Below, in pieces: positions 1-12,167 of a stretch of DNA of 64,000 bases. The DNA is taken from assembly GCA_037074705.1 (NCBI GenBank), contig CM073590.1, positions 113,356,100 through 113,420,099 of the forward strand. Reading direction: 5' to 3'. Each line of letters opens with the position of its first letter. Position 1 is the stretch's first letter. Under the pieces are notes generated by a model. That model was not told the DNA's origin. It saw only the letters and a list, made by a program, of their open reading frames with translations, and ran no database searches. The position numbers and the translations under genes were made by a program. Origin of the DNA: Zhengitettix transpicula (taxonomy: Eukaryota; Arthropoda; Insecta; Orthoptera; Tetrigidae).

Positions 1-1179
1 GTTTCGGGTCGGATACACGTGCGCCGTGCCCTGATCCAAGAGTTTGCTGATGTACTACAGTTCGATGCAAGCTCAGAATTGGACTTCGCTCAGATGGCTG
101 TGGGACGTAACACTGTGAACCTTTTCAATATTACTGCCATAAATTTCTGTAACCGCATTGGTTATTTCTTGGATGCAGTCGCGAATTTTTGGACTCGCGT
201 CTCTCTACCATGCATGTTTCAAATTAGTCTAATCGGAGTACTCGCTGTGGAATGGTCAATCTGGATTTCTATATCTTGTATTCTCAGCCAATATAATAAA
301 TCTTTTTTCTAAAACAAGTGCCTGAAGGAATGAACCCGATTAACCGTTCCGCCTATTCTTGGAGCGTCACGAACATCCTACTTATCAATCTTTCCTATTA
401 TATTTCCTATAAATTCTTACATATTTTCCTGTTTCTTGGAATTGCTCGTACCAAGTCGAACTGGTGGCTTCGGTCACGACGAGAAAATATTGCAATTGTC
501 TTAGCGAAAGCAACTAAGAAAAAAAATGTCAACAATAAACAAAGACTATACTTGTGGAAACAGCATATAGAAAATCAACATGGAAAATAACAATGGAAGT
601 AGGCAAAATAAAATCGGTTTGAACGAAAGAGAGGAGGAAAGAAAACCAATTAGAGTATAAAGGTAATATTGAAATTACTGCAACGTTTCGAACTGCAACA
701 AAGCTCTGTTCGTCTTCAAAGAAAATGGTTCATTGAGTGCTCGTTTCAGTGAGCATACTTATATCCTGTATGTGTGGCCCCTACATCAACATTTTAGTAA
801 CATGATTTAATCCATAAGTAGTACAAAATATAGAAAATGATCCTATAATTTGGGACAATGAGTTAAAAGAGGGAAATACAAGTAGATGATGCAAAGAAAA
901 TAGCTGCGTTTAATTCAGTAACGTAAGCTAAGGAAATAAATATTTGACAGCGACACTGTCGATGTCTAAGTCTTTGCGAACTATATTAATTGGCATATAG
1001 ACAACAACCTTAAATAAACGGAGAAACACTCATTACGATTTTCTTTTAAGAAAAACTGTGGGAATAAAAACCTACAAAATGCAGTATGCATAACCTTATT
1101 ATACTATAAGAAATAAAGTATCACAGCTGCGGATTCAGTGATATGAAGCTAAATGAAAGATGTAATTATTGCAGGTATT
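1..1179. other. AT-rich noncoding stretch
   Basis: No supported gene. Two adjacent + strand open frames (19-312 and 318-590) match no family I recognise. The first 200 bases are a little richer in GC than the rest and could be a worn repeat. From about 600 on the sequence is AT-rich with stops in all frames. It is probably intronic or intergenic DNA upstream of the receptor exons. Confidence 0.5.
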
Positions 1180-1760
1180 CATAGATTTTATTAATTCCAA
1201 TAGTCCTCGTTTCAGGAACCAGGATATGTCAAATAATCAAATTACAATTAGATACTAGAAACTATGATAAGTCAACATAGAACAGAAACTTTTTTCTGTT
1301 CAATAAAACTAAGAGTAATAGTCAGAAATTTATTAATAGGATTAAATATAATTAAATAAAAATCGAACACAGAAAACATACTTAACGTTACTAACAGTGG
1401 AGTTTAATATTTACGGAGTATGCTTACAATTCATATTAACAAATACTTATTTAAAGACAAATAATACAATCACTGAATAAAATAAATGTGGAACTAAACA
1501 CGCAAAAAAATACAGATTATCAAAAAGCACGACCCACACTGAAATTCACACCAATGACGGAAAAGTCACTTCTTGGAGCTGAAGGATGAGAAGTATGAAC
1601 TTCCGTCTTAACTTTAGCCCGTACACAAAACAAAGAAAAGTCAAATTATTAAATAGAATATTTTATAAAGCAACATATTGAACACTTATGCAGAAAAAAT
1701 TAAATTTTTCTAGGAGATTGATCAAGAAGCTCCTGTACTGAATAATATAATAAGTCATAA
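1180..1760 (+). repeat. Unclassified dispersed repeat X, copy 1
   Basis: This segment aligns by eye, with many substitutions, to 58392-59705. Shared blocks include the start (atagattttattaattc), 'cacagaaaac..acttaac.ttacta', 'tttaatatttac.ga.ta', 'aataaatgtggaac' and 'agcccgta.a..aaac' (1616 here, 59541 there). A later block around 'gatcaagaa.ctc' also matches. It has no coding capacity and no clear termini. This copy lacks the roughly 750-bp insertion found in the second copy, so it shows the uninterrupted state. Confidence 0.6.
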
Positions 1761-2849
1761 AGATTAATTAATAAATTAAAACCATAAATTCGTTTAAAAA
1801 AATTGTTTCGTCCACAATTTTGGGTCTTTTTCATGTAATCGTGTAAAATATAGTTTCGAATATAGAGCCATGGACTGCGTTCATGATGGTTGTAGCAGAA
1901 ATGTAGCTATTATTGCTCTTTACCTGTGAGGACTATTATGTAAAACTATTCCTGTACGGTGAACAATTTTCTAGTAGAGATCAAGGTGATGGTTGTCCGA
2001 TCTTAGATCTGATTGATTTTGCATGTATATCAAAATAAATACTCAACGAAATGTCAAAAATAAATACTAGAACAAGCCATTAGAGCAATAAATAAAATCC
2101 GGAGTTCTTTATAGACGCACTCGTGGAGGAAGAAAAATATTAAATAAAATGTATATTATTAATTTCTGTATTATCTGTAAGAGCCAACGCATTTTAAAGT
2201 ATAACTCAAAACTAAATATTATAAGCAATGTGTAGCAAATGAGCATTGATATCAGGAAAAGAATGGGGATTAAATTCTAGTAAATATAGTGTTTCACGAT
2301 TACATTAATTGACAGCACAGATACTTTTCTTAATGAAAAAAAAATACAACAGAGATACAGGTTATTCGCCTGATACCAACAATACTGGCGGTCACCATAA
2401 AAGCAACAAGCCTTTGATGGAATAAAGCTCTGTATATATTCGTTCAACTTCTCAAAACATTTCCGAATACCACTTTTCTTTCTTCGTTGCTGTGCAGGGG
2501 CCTACAATTTTTACCTTTTTTTTCACTCTTGAAAAGCAGGTCCCTTTACAGACCAGTGAAAATTAAAATGCTCAGAGAATATTTTAAATTAACACTTATA
2601 TTTCTAATCTGAAAGCGACGGGACTGTAAGCAATATTGAGAACCATGACTTCATATGGGGCACAGTAACAAGAACAAAACAAGGGATGCAAGTTACACCC
2701 TTAGCTTTAGGATGATGTAGGAAACCATGATAATGTCCCATATATTTGTATTTTTATGAATCTCGCAATGAAATATATATGCTAAGAACTTATTGAATAA
2801 TTATTATTCGATAAATATTCTAATTTAAATAAATAAATTGAAAATAAAT
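1761..2849. other. AT-rich noncoding stretch
   Basis: No open frame, RNA gene or repeat boundary that I can support. Strongly AT-rich throughout. Confidence 0.5.
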
Positions 2850-3248
2850 AGAAGTTTATTTATTTCATATACCTGCAGTGTAAAACGTAAAACATGCGAA
2901 TTGAATAGTAATGATGAACAAATATCTTATAATTAATAATAATATTATAAATAAATAGACGGCCTTGTTTCAGAAAACTAATTATAATATTTACTAACAA
3001 AAATTATTAATTTCATGAAGTTTACTCCTCTTTTGGAAACGTTTTTTTAAGAACAATTACAAATTATTTAAATTAATTTAATTTTAGTACAATTTTGTAC
3101 AATTCAAGAGTAACATTTAAAGTCAAGGTTCTGCTGCCTTGCACGTTCTAACCGAAATTAAACTCTTGGGTGACAATGAAATGTGGCAGAAATGAATATA
3201 TTGGTGCCTATATATAAAAACTTTATAAATACTTATATTATTTTCTAA

Positions 3249-3300
3249 ATTGTGGACTAAAAACTGCCCAATCTGATGAGGTCCTAAAACAGGACGAAAC
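3249..3300 (+). ncRNA. Hammerhead-ribozyme-like motif in the fold-back loop
   Basis: The core CTGATGA is at 3273-3279. A stem II hairpin follows: GTCCT (3281-3285) pairs perfectly with AGGAC (3291-3295) across an AAAAC loop. GAAAC is at 3296-3300. A possible stem I (3249-3255 with 3267-3272, one bulged base) sits directly 5' of the core. The known hammerhead fold is CUGANGA, stem II, GAAA. The departure here is one extra G (3280) between the core and stem II. Stem III and the cleavage triplet are poorly defined, so self-cleavage is uncertain. Confidence 0.45.
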
Positions 3301-3363
3301 TACGTAAAATTAATAATTTTTTCAAAGATATGGAAGAAAGTTTAAGCCTCAACATGGATGGAA

Positions 3364-3409
3364 TATGTCGACCGGACCGGGAATCGAACCGGTACTCCTA
3401 GTCGACATA
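3364..3409. repeat. Palindrome enclosing a tRNA T-arm-like hairpin
   Basis: Nine-base inverted repeats TATGTCGAC (3364-3372) and GTCGACATA (3401-3409) are exact. Between them, ggaatcgaacc (3380-3390) reads on the minus strand as GGTTCGATTCC, a perfect pol III B-box / T-loop sequence. It is flanked by complementary ACCGG and CCGGT. No matching A box or full cloverleaf was found, so it is not a tRNA gene. It may be a SINE-derived or primer-binding-like relic. Confidence 0.4.
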
Positions 3410-3967
3410 AATTAATAATTTTTGTTAATAAATATTATAATTAATTTTCTGACTCATGGACGTCTATTTATTTATATTATTATTATTAATTGTCAGATAT
3501 TTTTTCATCATTAATATTCTAATTTGTATGTTTTACGTTTTACACTGCAGGTATATAAACTAAATAAACTTCTAAAAAGTATTCGTAAGTAGAATAGTTC
3601 ATACACAGCTACTATAATTATATTCCTGCAAAAGGATTGAGTTCTGAAGTTTCCGATAAAAGTTAATAAGGATGACAAAAATTGAAAATAATATTAATAA
3701 TTTTTCCTTCGGAAATATCTTGTTGATTCTTGCTTAAATGTTGAATTTCTGTGTATATTACCACATGCACGTTTACCAGAATATTTTAGAAACAATTTTC
3801 TAATATACAAGAGTGAAGGGTAAGTTAGTAAAAACTCCGATGTTGTAACATTGGACATTAGCGGCAAACGTACGTAAGTGTTGATCCCCGTGTCGGGTTT
3901 TATCTGAAGAAACACGCACTTGCCATTCAACACTGGCAAATTGGTAGGGCTGTAGCGAACGCGTTGT

Positions 3968-4046
3968 GGGCGTGGTTCCCTCACGCACTAATTACATCAA
4001 CTCTGACCTTTGACCCGCCGCTGACGTCATGTGCGCTCTGACGTCA
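3968..4046. promoter_or_regulatory. Candidate element: KLF-like box, DR1 site and two CREs
   Basis: Within 80 bases lie GGGCGTGG (3968-3975), TGACCTTTGACCC (4004-4016) and two perfect TGACGTCA sites (4022-4029, 4039-4046). The second motif is the reverse complement of a perfect direct repeat with 1-base spacing, as bound by HNF4/RXR-type receptors. TGACGTCA is the full palindromic CRE bound by CREB/ATF factors. The block is richer in GC and CpG than its surroundings. No gene start is recognisable next to it, so it could be an intronic enhancer, an unannotated promoter or chance. Confidence 0.35.
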
Positions 4047-4060
4047 CGACATCGCACACC

Positions 4061-5589
4061 TGTTGCGTCCTCGCAAATCAAATTGTGACACAAAGTTCGT
4101 TTCCAACTCCAGTAAAGGTTTGCACAGCATCATCATCGAGCTCAAACTCAGCCCTACATTATGTTTATGCAGTCACAGGTTTGATTGAAGGTAGCAGTTA
4201 CACACTTCTGAGTTTTCAGCCAAACGTTTGGAACAACAAATGCCTTGAAATTTTAGTATTCAGACAGTAATAACAGTTAATAGGAATATATTTAATATTC
4301 CGATGTTATAACTAATTTAAATTAATTTTTGTCCAAAACGTCGTTTGAGACTTTTAGTACGAAATTCTTTAAACTAATCCTACGATAATGTGAACGAATA
4401 GTATTGTATCGCATCTTTTAGAAGACTTCATAACAAATATAGCAACGTATTCATGAAATTTCTATCGATTTGCTTATATAAACTTAAAAACATTATATAA
4501 ATTCACATGATAATTTTTTCATGTTTAGTCTTACTGTTAACTTTATTAATTGACATTTTCATTTAACATGTTAGAAACGCAATTTTCGTTGACATTAATG
4601 TAATTTTCTGAATCTTAAGTTTGTTTTCAATGGTCTGGAATTAATATTCCCTTCACTCACGAGAAATTGAGAGCATGTATTGAAAAAACGACGAAGAATG
4701 CTTGAAACAAGTAAATAGTAAAGACTCTTTACCTATTCAGGAATATGTGAAGAAATCAGAGCTACGCCTGCCTCTGCCTTCAAATCTTCTGCGTATAAAA
4801 CTGAGATTAATAATGTTTAATAATTTGTCCACATTATTAAGGATTGTAGGATTGCACGTTTTTGGTTTTCTAACGCATGTTTGCTGAATCACGTTTCGTC
4901 TATTATTTTTGTAGTTTATCTAATTTTCATTGTAAAATATGAAGCCTAATAATTAAATTTATCGTTATTTTAGTAGTCATTATTCTCCATACTGAATGGA
5001 TGTGCTATTTTTATTAATTATAGTATTCCCGCTCTGCCTACGTATTTTAAGTCAAGCTTCGATTCAAAGGATTTATTCTGTTCTTGAATAATTTGGCTTC
5101 GGTACGTAAAACCCCACTTTGTTCAGAAATAAAAGCATTAAATTATTAACGTATTTTCTTTTAGTATTTAATAATCTTTCATCACTTCATTCAGTCGTTA
5201 ATATTATACATTCTATTCAACAAGAAAAGTAACATTGGGAATATAGGAACTTATTATGCTGACTGTCTAAAATTATTTGGTTGAATTTAATAAAAGATTT
5301 TATATCAAATTAAGGATTGTTTTGTAATGTGTGAGGATTCTGAGTATGTGTCAATTTTTAAATACCAAATGTTTTTAATGAATGGAAACCAGGACATAAC
5401 TGGATACCGATGATTAAATTAAATGTATGTCTTGTATATGAGTAATTTGAAAATATAGTACGTTAAAAATATATTCTGATAAGTATTTAAGTTAAATGTA
5501 AATACATGATAAAAATAGTAACAAAATTACTTGGAGTACCAGTTTTATAAGCTTAAATCCGCTGGTTTGTTGTAATAAATCATGTTTAA
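4061..5589. other. AT-rich noncoding stretch
   Basis: Contains only short unsupported frames (for example 4031-4270 and 4702-4887 on the + strand) with no recognisable domain. I see no repeat boundary. Confidence 0.45.
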
Positions 5590-6590
5590 TTCATACAATG
5601 TAAATAAAATTTCGAACTACCGACCCTCGCTAGCTACACAATTTCACCATCTCTCGGCCAATTTGTGGATACCATACCAAACAAATTCCTTCTCTTTAGA
5701 GGCAAACCACTCATGAAGCCATTTTCGGACATATTATAAAGAGTGCTGCTCATCGAGCGCGTGGCCCGTGGACGAAAACAGTTGGTAGTCGGAAGGGGCC
5801 AAATCTGGTGAATAAGTGGCATGGATTATCACCTAGCAATTGAGAGCCTCCAAGTAGTTTCGAGCAATAGTTGACATGTGCGATGGTGCGTTGTCGTGCA
5901 GGAAAATCAGCTTGTCATCTCTTTGCTGATAATCCGGCCTTTTCTAACGCAGAGCACGATGCGATTTGAGCAGATGGTGGTGGTAGCGGTAAGCAATCTC
6001 CAAGTTTCAACAGTTCATAGCAGACGATAACCTTCTGATCGCACCAAACGCACAGCATCGTCTTCCGTACGAAGCTATTTGGTCTAGCGGACTATGTTGA
6101 TGGTTGGCCGGGATCAACCCACGATTTCGGGCGCCTAGGATTCTCCAAATATATCCACTTTTCATCGTCAATCAGAATCCGATGGAATAACGAATTTCTG
6201 TTTTGTCTGGCGAGCAAGATTTCGCACGTGTTTCAGTGTCGCTCCATCTGCCTATCTTCAATTCATGCGGCACCATTTATCCGATCGTTTGAACATTTCC
6301 CATGGCACGTAGACGCATGAAAATGTCTGGTTGTGTAATAGCCATTTTCTAGGCTCGCTTTTTTTTGCGATTGGATATCGTCTTCGTCTAAAAGAGCCTA
6401 TTGATGATCCTCAACCTTCCTGGGCCGATTTTTACTCTTCTTGTAAATTTCAAACTTTGCACTTTGTTGTCCTCAAACATTTTATGCGATTTGGCATCCG
6501 ATTTCTTGAAATTGAAGCAGAAAAGCAGAGCTTCCCGCATAAGCTCTTTTTTTTTACAAAAATCTACACATGATTACCAAAGGAAAAATG
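5590..6590 (-). pseudogene. Decayed mariner (DD34D) transposase
   Basis: Translating the minus strand from about 6590 down to 5590 gives, in broken frames, most of a mariner transposase. The N-terminal helix-turn-helix part resembles ELMREALLFCFNFKKSD. A middle block with VPHEL follows, then FLHDNAPSHM and YSPDLAPSDYQLF, and a C-terminal segment ending in ASKEKEF..GIHKLAERW. The Asp of HDN (5893-5895) and the Asp of PSDY (5788-5790) are 35 codons apart in one frame, the DD34D spacing of mariner. Several stops and frameshifts show it is dead. Terminal inverted repeats were not identified. Confidence 0.85.
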
Positions 6591-7284
6591 TAAGTTGTTG
6601 TATGAAATTTCTGATGATGTTTTTGACAGATGACAAACTCATAAAATAAATTATGACAGGTCCATAGTAGTTTAATATGATCACTAACGTCATGTGTGAG
6701 CAAGCAGCAGAATTAAGCTTACACCTGGTAGTGTGAAACGTTACATCGCTATGTGCTCGTGGATTTATTAGACGTATAGTAGTTTCTGGGAATGGACGTA
6801 AAATTACTTTATAAGGGGTTTTAAAGTTTTATTTGAGGTAATGTTAATAGTTAAACGTTTGTTTGTGAATATAATTGTTATGGTTATAAAATGTGTAATT
6901 TTACAGATGAATATGGCTATTACGCCGAAAGCTTCTGGAATGTAAATAACGAATTGAATAAAAATGATATTTCTGGCGGATGAAAGTGATGGGTTTTTTT
7001 TAAAGATATTCAAACTAAATAACAGTCGGACTAGATTCTTCACTTCATTATTAAAATAATACATTAATTATGTCTGCCTTTCTGATCAGTTTTATAGTCA
7101 CCATTTATAAGGGTGCAGTCCATTGTCTGGCCGTCTTCTGCACATTGGCAAGTATTACAATTTTGTTCAAATCTTTCACCAGGAGGACAAATGTGGGAAT
7201 CGCCTGGAAAATAAATAACCACCCGTTTAGCTATATTAAAGGCTTAACTCAACATTTACGGTCAGGTAGACTCATACCATTAAT
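6591..7284. other. AT-rich noncoding stretch
   Basis: No supported gene. The missing end of the mariner element may lie at its left edge. Small frames here (6804-7064 minus, 7070-7315 plus) look random. Confidence 0.4.
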
Positions 7285-7310
7285 TTATATATATATATAT
7301 ATATATATAT
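7285..7310. repeat. (AT)n microsatellite
   Basis: A simple TA/AT run that served as insertion target for the LTR-like unit starting at 7311. Confidence 0.9.
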
Positions 7311-8246
7311 TGTAATACCAATTAAAAAGGCCATTAATTGTTTTAATATAATTGAATTGTTAGCGGCACGAGTTTTGAAAATAACAATCACGGCTCTTTG
7401 TCGGCTAATGTTGCCGGGAAATGCGCACGAGTAGGTAGTTAGTCTGCAGCCAGAAGCGAAACAGATCAGTCCACACGGGAACTGAAAACGTAGAATGTGG
7501 ATGCTGATCTAAAAGTATGAATAGCGCGGTCCAAAAGATCTATTAGTTTACATAAAACGTGAGTAAACAGTTTTGACGGAGAGACTCAAATAATAATCGC
7601 AAAGTTGGAAGCAAAAGGTTTTGCTTCACACAGACTGAACTAAATTTCGCATAGAGGCATGAAGGAGACCTATGTCCGAGGGCTGACTGAGGGGCGGCTG
7701 ATCCAAAGTTCCAGGTGGCAGAGAACGAGAACATCGACCGTGTGTATTAAAAATTTAATGTGTAGAATCAGTGAATAATGGCCTTTTTAGTGAGTGTTGT
7801 CCTCAAACTCCAAGAATCAGATCTGGTACCAGAAAGACATTCGTGAGTACAAAACAATTATTTAAAATCTGTAAACGAGAATTAACGGTAGAAGACAGAT
7901 TTCGTTCGTTTTTCTTTTCATTTCGTTTATTTTCATATTGTATTAAGTTAGCTTCTATGAGTTTGAATTGTAAATGTTAGTTTATTAAATTGGATTGTTC
8001 TTACTATCAAACCCAGTAATGATCCTGAGATAAAGAGAATTTCGACGTATTTGATTGTAAAATATAAAGTTGTATTTTTTTTACGCCACGAATTGCAAAA
8101 TTGAAATAAAATATTTGTTTGTTAACTTGATGAAATTTGGCGTATAAAGTAGGGATTACAATTTGTATCTTTAAAGAATAAATTTTTAAATCTTAATAAT
8201 TTGGTTAAGTAATTCTTTTCATTAAGAACAACTTTTAATTATTACA
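7311..8246 (+). mobile_element. Solo-LTR-like unit, copy 1 (TSD ATAT)
   Basis: The 936-bp unit begins TGTAATACC and ends TTATTACA. It is bracketed by ATAT at 7307-7310 and 8247-8250. It shares landmarks with the other copies: 'aggccattaattg' near the 5' end, 'ctggtaccag' in the middle, 'cagatttcgtt.g.ttt', and 'atcaaacccagt...cctgaga' near the 3' end. TG...CA ends, a 4-bp duplication and no long terminal inverted repeat fit a solo LTR left by recombination, probably of a Ty3/gypsy-type element. No internal coding region is attached. Confidence 0.7.
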
Positions 8247-9625
8247 ATATATTGGCCCAACCAAAATTAAGAGGAGTATTTTAAGATCCTACGCAATTGG
8301 CTGAACTGCCGCACCAACATACATCTCCTAGGTGAAATTAATCCAGTTTTGAGTGTCTATGGTTTAGTGGCTGTTAACTCGCATTAGAGCATTTCCCGGC
8401 CAGTTTGAGTGCTCTGCAGGGAACGTAAATCAGAGTCACTGGACGTCTTTTAAAGTTCAATGTTCGTTATTGAAGATGCCTCGTTTTACCGCTCAGTTTA
8501 CGGCCGTGTTATCGAAATTTCTATATAACCTATTGTGCCCGTAGTTAAAATTAGTTCATTTATGATTATCTCAACTTAATTAGAAATTTCTATTTGTTAT
8601 TAAAATTTTATTGGAACAAATACGTCATGAAAATTTGTGGACAATCCAGGAAAAATATACTTTTACACTCCATGACAGATAGAAATTTCGATAGTGATGT
8701 TTACCAATCTTAATTTGACGAATCCAACGAATATTTAGCTATTAAACTGAAGCATTCGACAAATTACGAATATATACATGATAGCCACATCCGCATGATT
8801 CGATTTAACAATAACAAGCATAAGTGCTGCGCAGAAACAGAACAATGATATTTCAAATTAAATGTTACATTTCCATAATCGGTGAAACTTTATTCTGTTG
8901 TATTTAAACTTCAATGCAATTCCTCCAATGTATTTTATTACTTATTTGTTCTTAAGTTTAACACCAAAATTATTCATTATATAACATTTGTGAGGAAAAA
9001 ATATCAATTCAGTTATGCTCGTGATTTAGTGGAATCTTATAGATTTCATTAAATATTCAACCCAATCACAATCGTCAGTCACAATAATTTCAAAAAGAAA
9101 TTAAACGATCTTCGCGCACAAGTTTGATATAACCGCTTTAACTACAATATTAACACTCTGCTAACGAATACACATTTAAAAACATACTTTTTTCTGTACA
9201 TTGCTTAGAATCGAGTAACTATAGTATATATTTACGCTTCACGAATACGGAACCGATGAAATCAAACTCCTCTGGGTCTACTACATCAATTTTTTTTAAA
9301 AGAAAATGGTCAGATCGATTAAGATTAATGTTTTCCGTTGTTGATGAGGAAGTTCTTAGTAATTTAAAATCAAACATCACAGTTTCAAACAAGTTAATGT
9401 AAAAGAATTATCCAATTATTAGGATTCATGATTAACAAATGCGAATTCTTAAAATGTAAATGTAAGAAACCCTCATTTGAAATGTATAATTAATCATTCA
9501 TACTGTTCAATTCTATTTCTATTATTGGAACAATGTGAATCACAGCAAAACTTATGTAAAAAAGCACTATTTGTAATTTATTTATGGGTCACCAATGATC
9601 AAGTTGTTAATCTTTAAAAAATAAT
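8247..9625. other. AT-rich noncoding stretch
   Basis: No gene, RNA or repeat boundary that I can support. Confidence 0.5.
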
Positions 9626-9682
9626 AAAAAAACTGACATCGGCCGTCTGGAGGCGAAAAGGCGGCCGATGGAAAGTTTTTTT
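9626..9682. repeat. Strong GC-rich hairpin
   Basis: CATCGGCCG (9637-9645) and CGGCCGATG (9662-9670) are perfect complements around a 16-base loop. The stem extends outward through a small GA/GAA internal loop to AAAAAAACT (9626-9634) and AGTTTTTTT (9674-9682). It is an isolated GC island in AT-rich DNA. No mature-miRNA-like arm is evident. It could be a transposon end, a structured RNA element or a small palindromic insertion. Confidence 0.7.
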
Positions 9683-11907
9683 CCGTTTTATGTCTCAAGA
9701 GATCGTTTGGAATTACTTCAGTTTACATTGTCATATAGGAACGTGAGTATGTTTTCAGAAACATCACACTGTAATTCGACATTGATATTTATCTGACGTT
9801 ACGTATAAATAAATTTTCAAAACGCTATATTTTAGACCAAGGCTGTATAGATTTTTCAAGATTGATGAGCAAATATTTCACATAAGATCCGATACTAACG
9901 ACTACAAATGTGGCCCAAAATACAATTAATTTAAATAAATGTTATAGTACTTTATTATTGTAAATAAATTTTAAGTTAATCAATAAATTATTTATTTCAA
10001 TAGCATATTGTCTGTAACATACATTTTCACCAAATTAATTTTTTCCCCGTGTTAATACTGTGTTAATCAATGGACAACAATACATATGTATTTCTCGAAA
10101 CCCATTGTTATGCTGATTTGTCTAGAACGGAAATTGCAGGCAGAGCATACCTTGGAAAATTTATCGAAAATATATTTATATAACGTTAATATTTGATATT
10201 AGTTTAAATATAGCAATGTATGTAAAATTTAAGTTAAATCTATTTTATATAATTTTATACTAAAAAGTTTTGTAAATACTTGTTCAGATATAATTTTTAT
10301 TTGGACTTTCAGATTTATAATTCTCCATAAGTATTGTATGAAGTCCAAAATTAAGGACGAAACGTCGTATTAATTTTTACGTTTTAATATTAGAAATTAT
10401 TCGTTACAAATTCGGCGGTTTGATTCGTTTATAATTATATTGAACTCAGATAATTATAACTATGAATAAATCGGCCAATATAGTCATAATAATTGAGTCC
10501 TTGTTCAAACCGAATTTCTTTTACAATGCAAGTCGTTCCTCGTGCAAGTTCAGTTCTAACACCATTGAATGTTTACACCTCTTTCAACCGAAATTTGGCT
10601 TCAAGTAGAAAATTAAGAGTTTACGGTGTATTCCATACATTTAATTTAGGTATCATTTTTTTTATTAATAAAGTATTGGTCACAAGTTGAAACGAAAAGG
10701 TCTCTTTCTTTTGTATTTTCATGAGAAGAAATAAATTTACAGAAAAACGGCTCATCGGGTTTTCTCTGTAGCTTTGAGGCAATGTCAAATTTTTATCCAT
10801 CAGTTGAAAGCGCTAAATCTTTAAACCCAGTCTTGCGAAATTACTGTTTTTTTTTTGCTAGGCATGTTATAAGTACATCTTAGTCTTTCAGATTTCAGAC
10901 TGTATAGACGTACAATAGTTTAATTTATAGAGCCAAGAAATAATAAAAAGTATTAGAAGAATAACAATTGTTACTGGAACAATGATTTTTTATAAGTAAT
11001 AAAAATAGTCAGAAAATCTATGAGACAGAACTTTGAGTTTGAAGCTAACGCTAAAGTTAAGAACTTTTTATTCCCGCCAAAGGACGGATAAGCCGTTACT
11101 ATAATTATATATTAATAGTAAAACCAATTGGGAACTCTCGTAAAAATTTGGACAATACTGAGCGGCGGAAGTTAGCGCCTCTGAATGGAGTTTTTGTCCT
11201 CGCGTTACTTACTTGACACGTTTGGCCTTTATAGTACATATCAACTATGACGCAGGTTTCTTTGCTTCTCATACTGAATTTAATTCGTACTTCTATTTGT
11301 AATATTTTAAACAAAATCTTGCAACTTCTATTTTTATTTGTAAATATAAATTTTAACGTAGTAGGAGAAAAATGTATAGCTATGCATGATTCGAATGGAG
11401 TCTTGAAATCAGTGCTAATAAATGATATTCAGATATATATTAACGGAACATATTGAGGTAATATTGACTTATGTTTTCCTACAAATGAATTCTTTGATGA
11501 CGGTCTGGAGATGAATGTTCTCCAATAACAAAATCTAATCGGGTCAGTCAGCCAAGAGTTTTGCAATGAGTTCACCTCCGAATGAGAAACTATCCGCGAA
11601 ATTCAATATTGTCCAGACAGTTTGGTTGAAACTTTCGCGATATGTATTCTGTCGAACAGACTTTTTATTGCCGATATTCTGAGCCTATCACCCACAGAAC
11701 GGTGAAGACATTTCTCCAAAGTTATCGAAATACTTTATGTCGTTCTCATGCTATTTATCTTTCTAACTCCAGCTTGTTAGTCTACTGTACTGTACCGTAC
11801 CTTGACCAAAACATGTTTTGTCTTCCCCGCTCCAGTTTAACAAACGACTATTTTCAGGCTCCTGCAGACAAATCAAATTGAAATAATTGGCACCAAAATC
11901 TCAGAGT
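9683..11907. other. AT-rich noncoding stretch
   Basis: No supported gene; the short frames at 10493, 11105 (minus), 11247 and 11642 show no recognisable domain. A degenerate hammerhead-like motif lies at 10347-10376 and is listed separately. Confidence 0.45.
10347..10376 (+). ncRNA. Degenerate hammerhead-like motif
   Basis: ATGA is followed by GTCC, an AT-rich loop, the complementary GGAC and GAAACGTCG. The CUGA half of the core is damaged (TGTATGA). The GTCC/GGAC stem and GAAAC match the better motif at 3273-3300. Probably a dead relic. Confidence 0.3.
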
Positions 11908-12167
11908 AATGATTAAGAAAGATAGACAATTCAGACAAAAAAGTGACAATACAAATACCACATAACGTTTCTGGAATCCTTATCCCTTTCGTCAGGTGCG
12001 AAGAAGAGCCTAGAGCGACACAACTGCATAAAATGACTTTTGAGTTTTGTCAACTGTCAAGTGCAGTTCTTCTTCGCACCTGACGAAAGGCATAAGGATC
12101 CCAGAAACGTTTTGTGGTATTTATATTATCACTTTTTTGTCTGAATTGGGTATCTTTCTTATTCATT
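11908..12167. mobile_element. Small fold-back repeat (family F), copy 1
   Basis: The 260-bp unit is a near-perfect inverted repeat with arms of about 90 bp. The left arm runs aatgattaagaaagat..., through aattcagacaaaaaagtga, to cgtttctggaatcc and tttcgtcaggtgcgaagaa. The right arm is its complement, ending atctttcttattcatt (12152-12167). It has no coding capacity. Each arm carries CTGACGA followed 17 bases later by GAAACG (minus 11967-11995; plus 12080-12108), resembling a worn hammerhead core. Further copies are at 39774, 40196 and 46993. Confidence 0.75.

Larger units (their letters stand above)
2850..3573. mobile_element. Fold-back element with ~165-bp inverted arms and a ribozyme-like loop
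   Basis: The left arm (2850-3013) is the imperfect reverse complement of the right arm (3405-3573). The outer ends agaagtttattta and taaataaacttct match exactly, as do internal blocks such as cctgcagtgtaaaacgtaaa. The loop of about 390 bp holds a hammerhead-like motif (3249-3300) and a palindrome with a tRNA T-arm-like hairpin (3364-3409). There is no transposase, so the element is non-autonomous. It could be a long-TIR MITE or a pair of inverted terminal repeats of a Penelope-like or retrozyme-like element. No target duplication is obvious in the AT-rich flanks. Confidence 0.65.

Noticed and set aside
19..590. Two consecutive + strand frames at the window start as a gene
   Set aside because: No recognisable domain, no splice or promoter evidence, composition like random AT-rich DNA.
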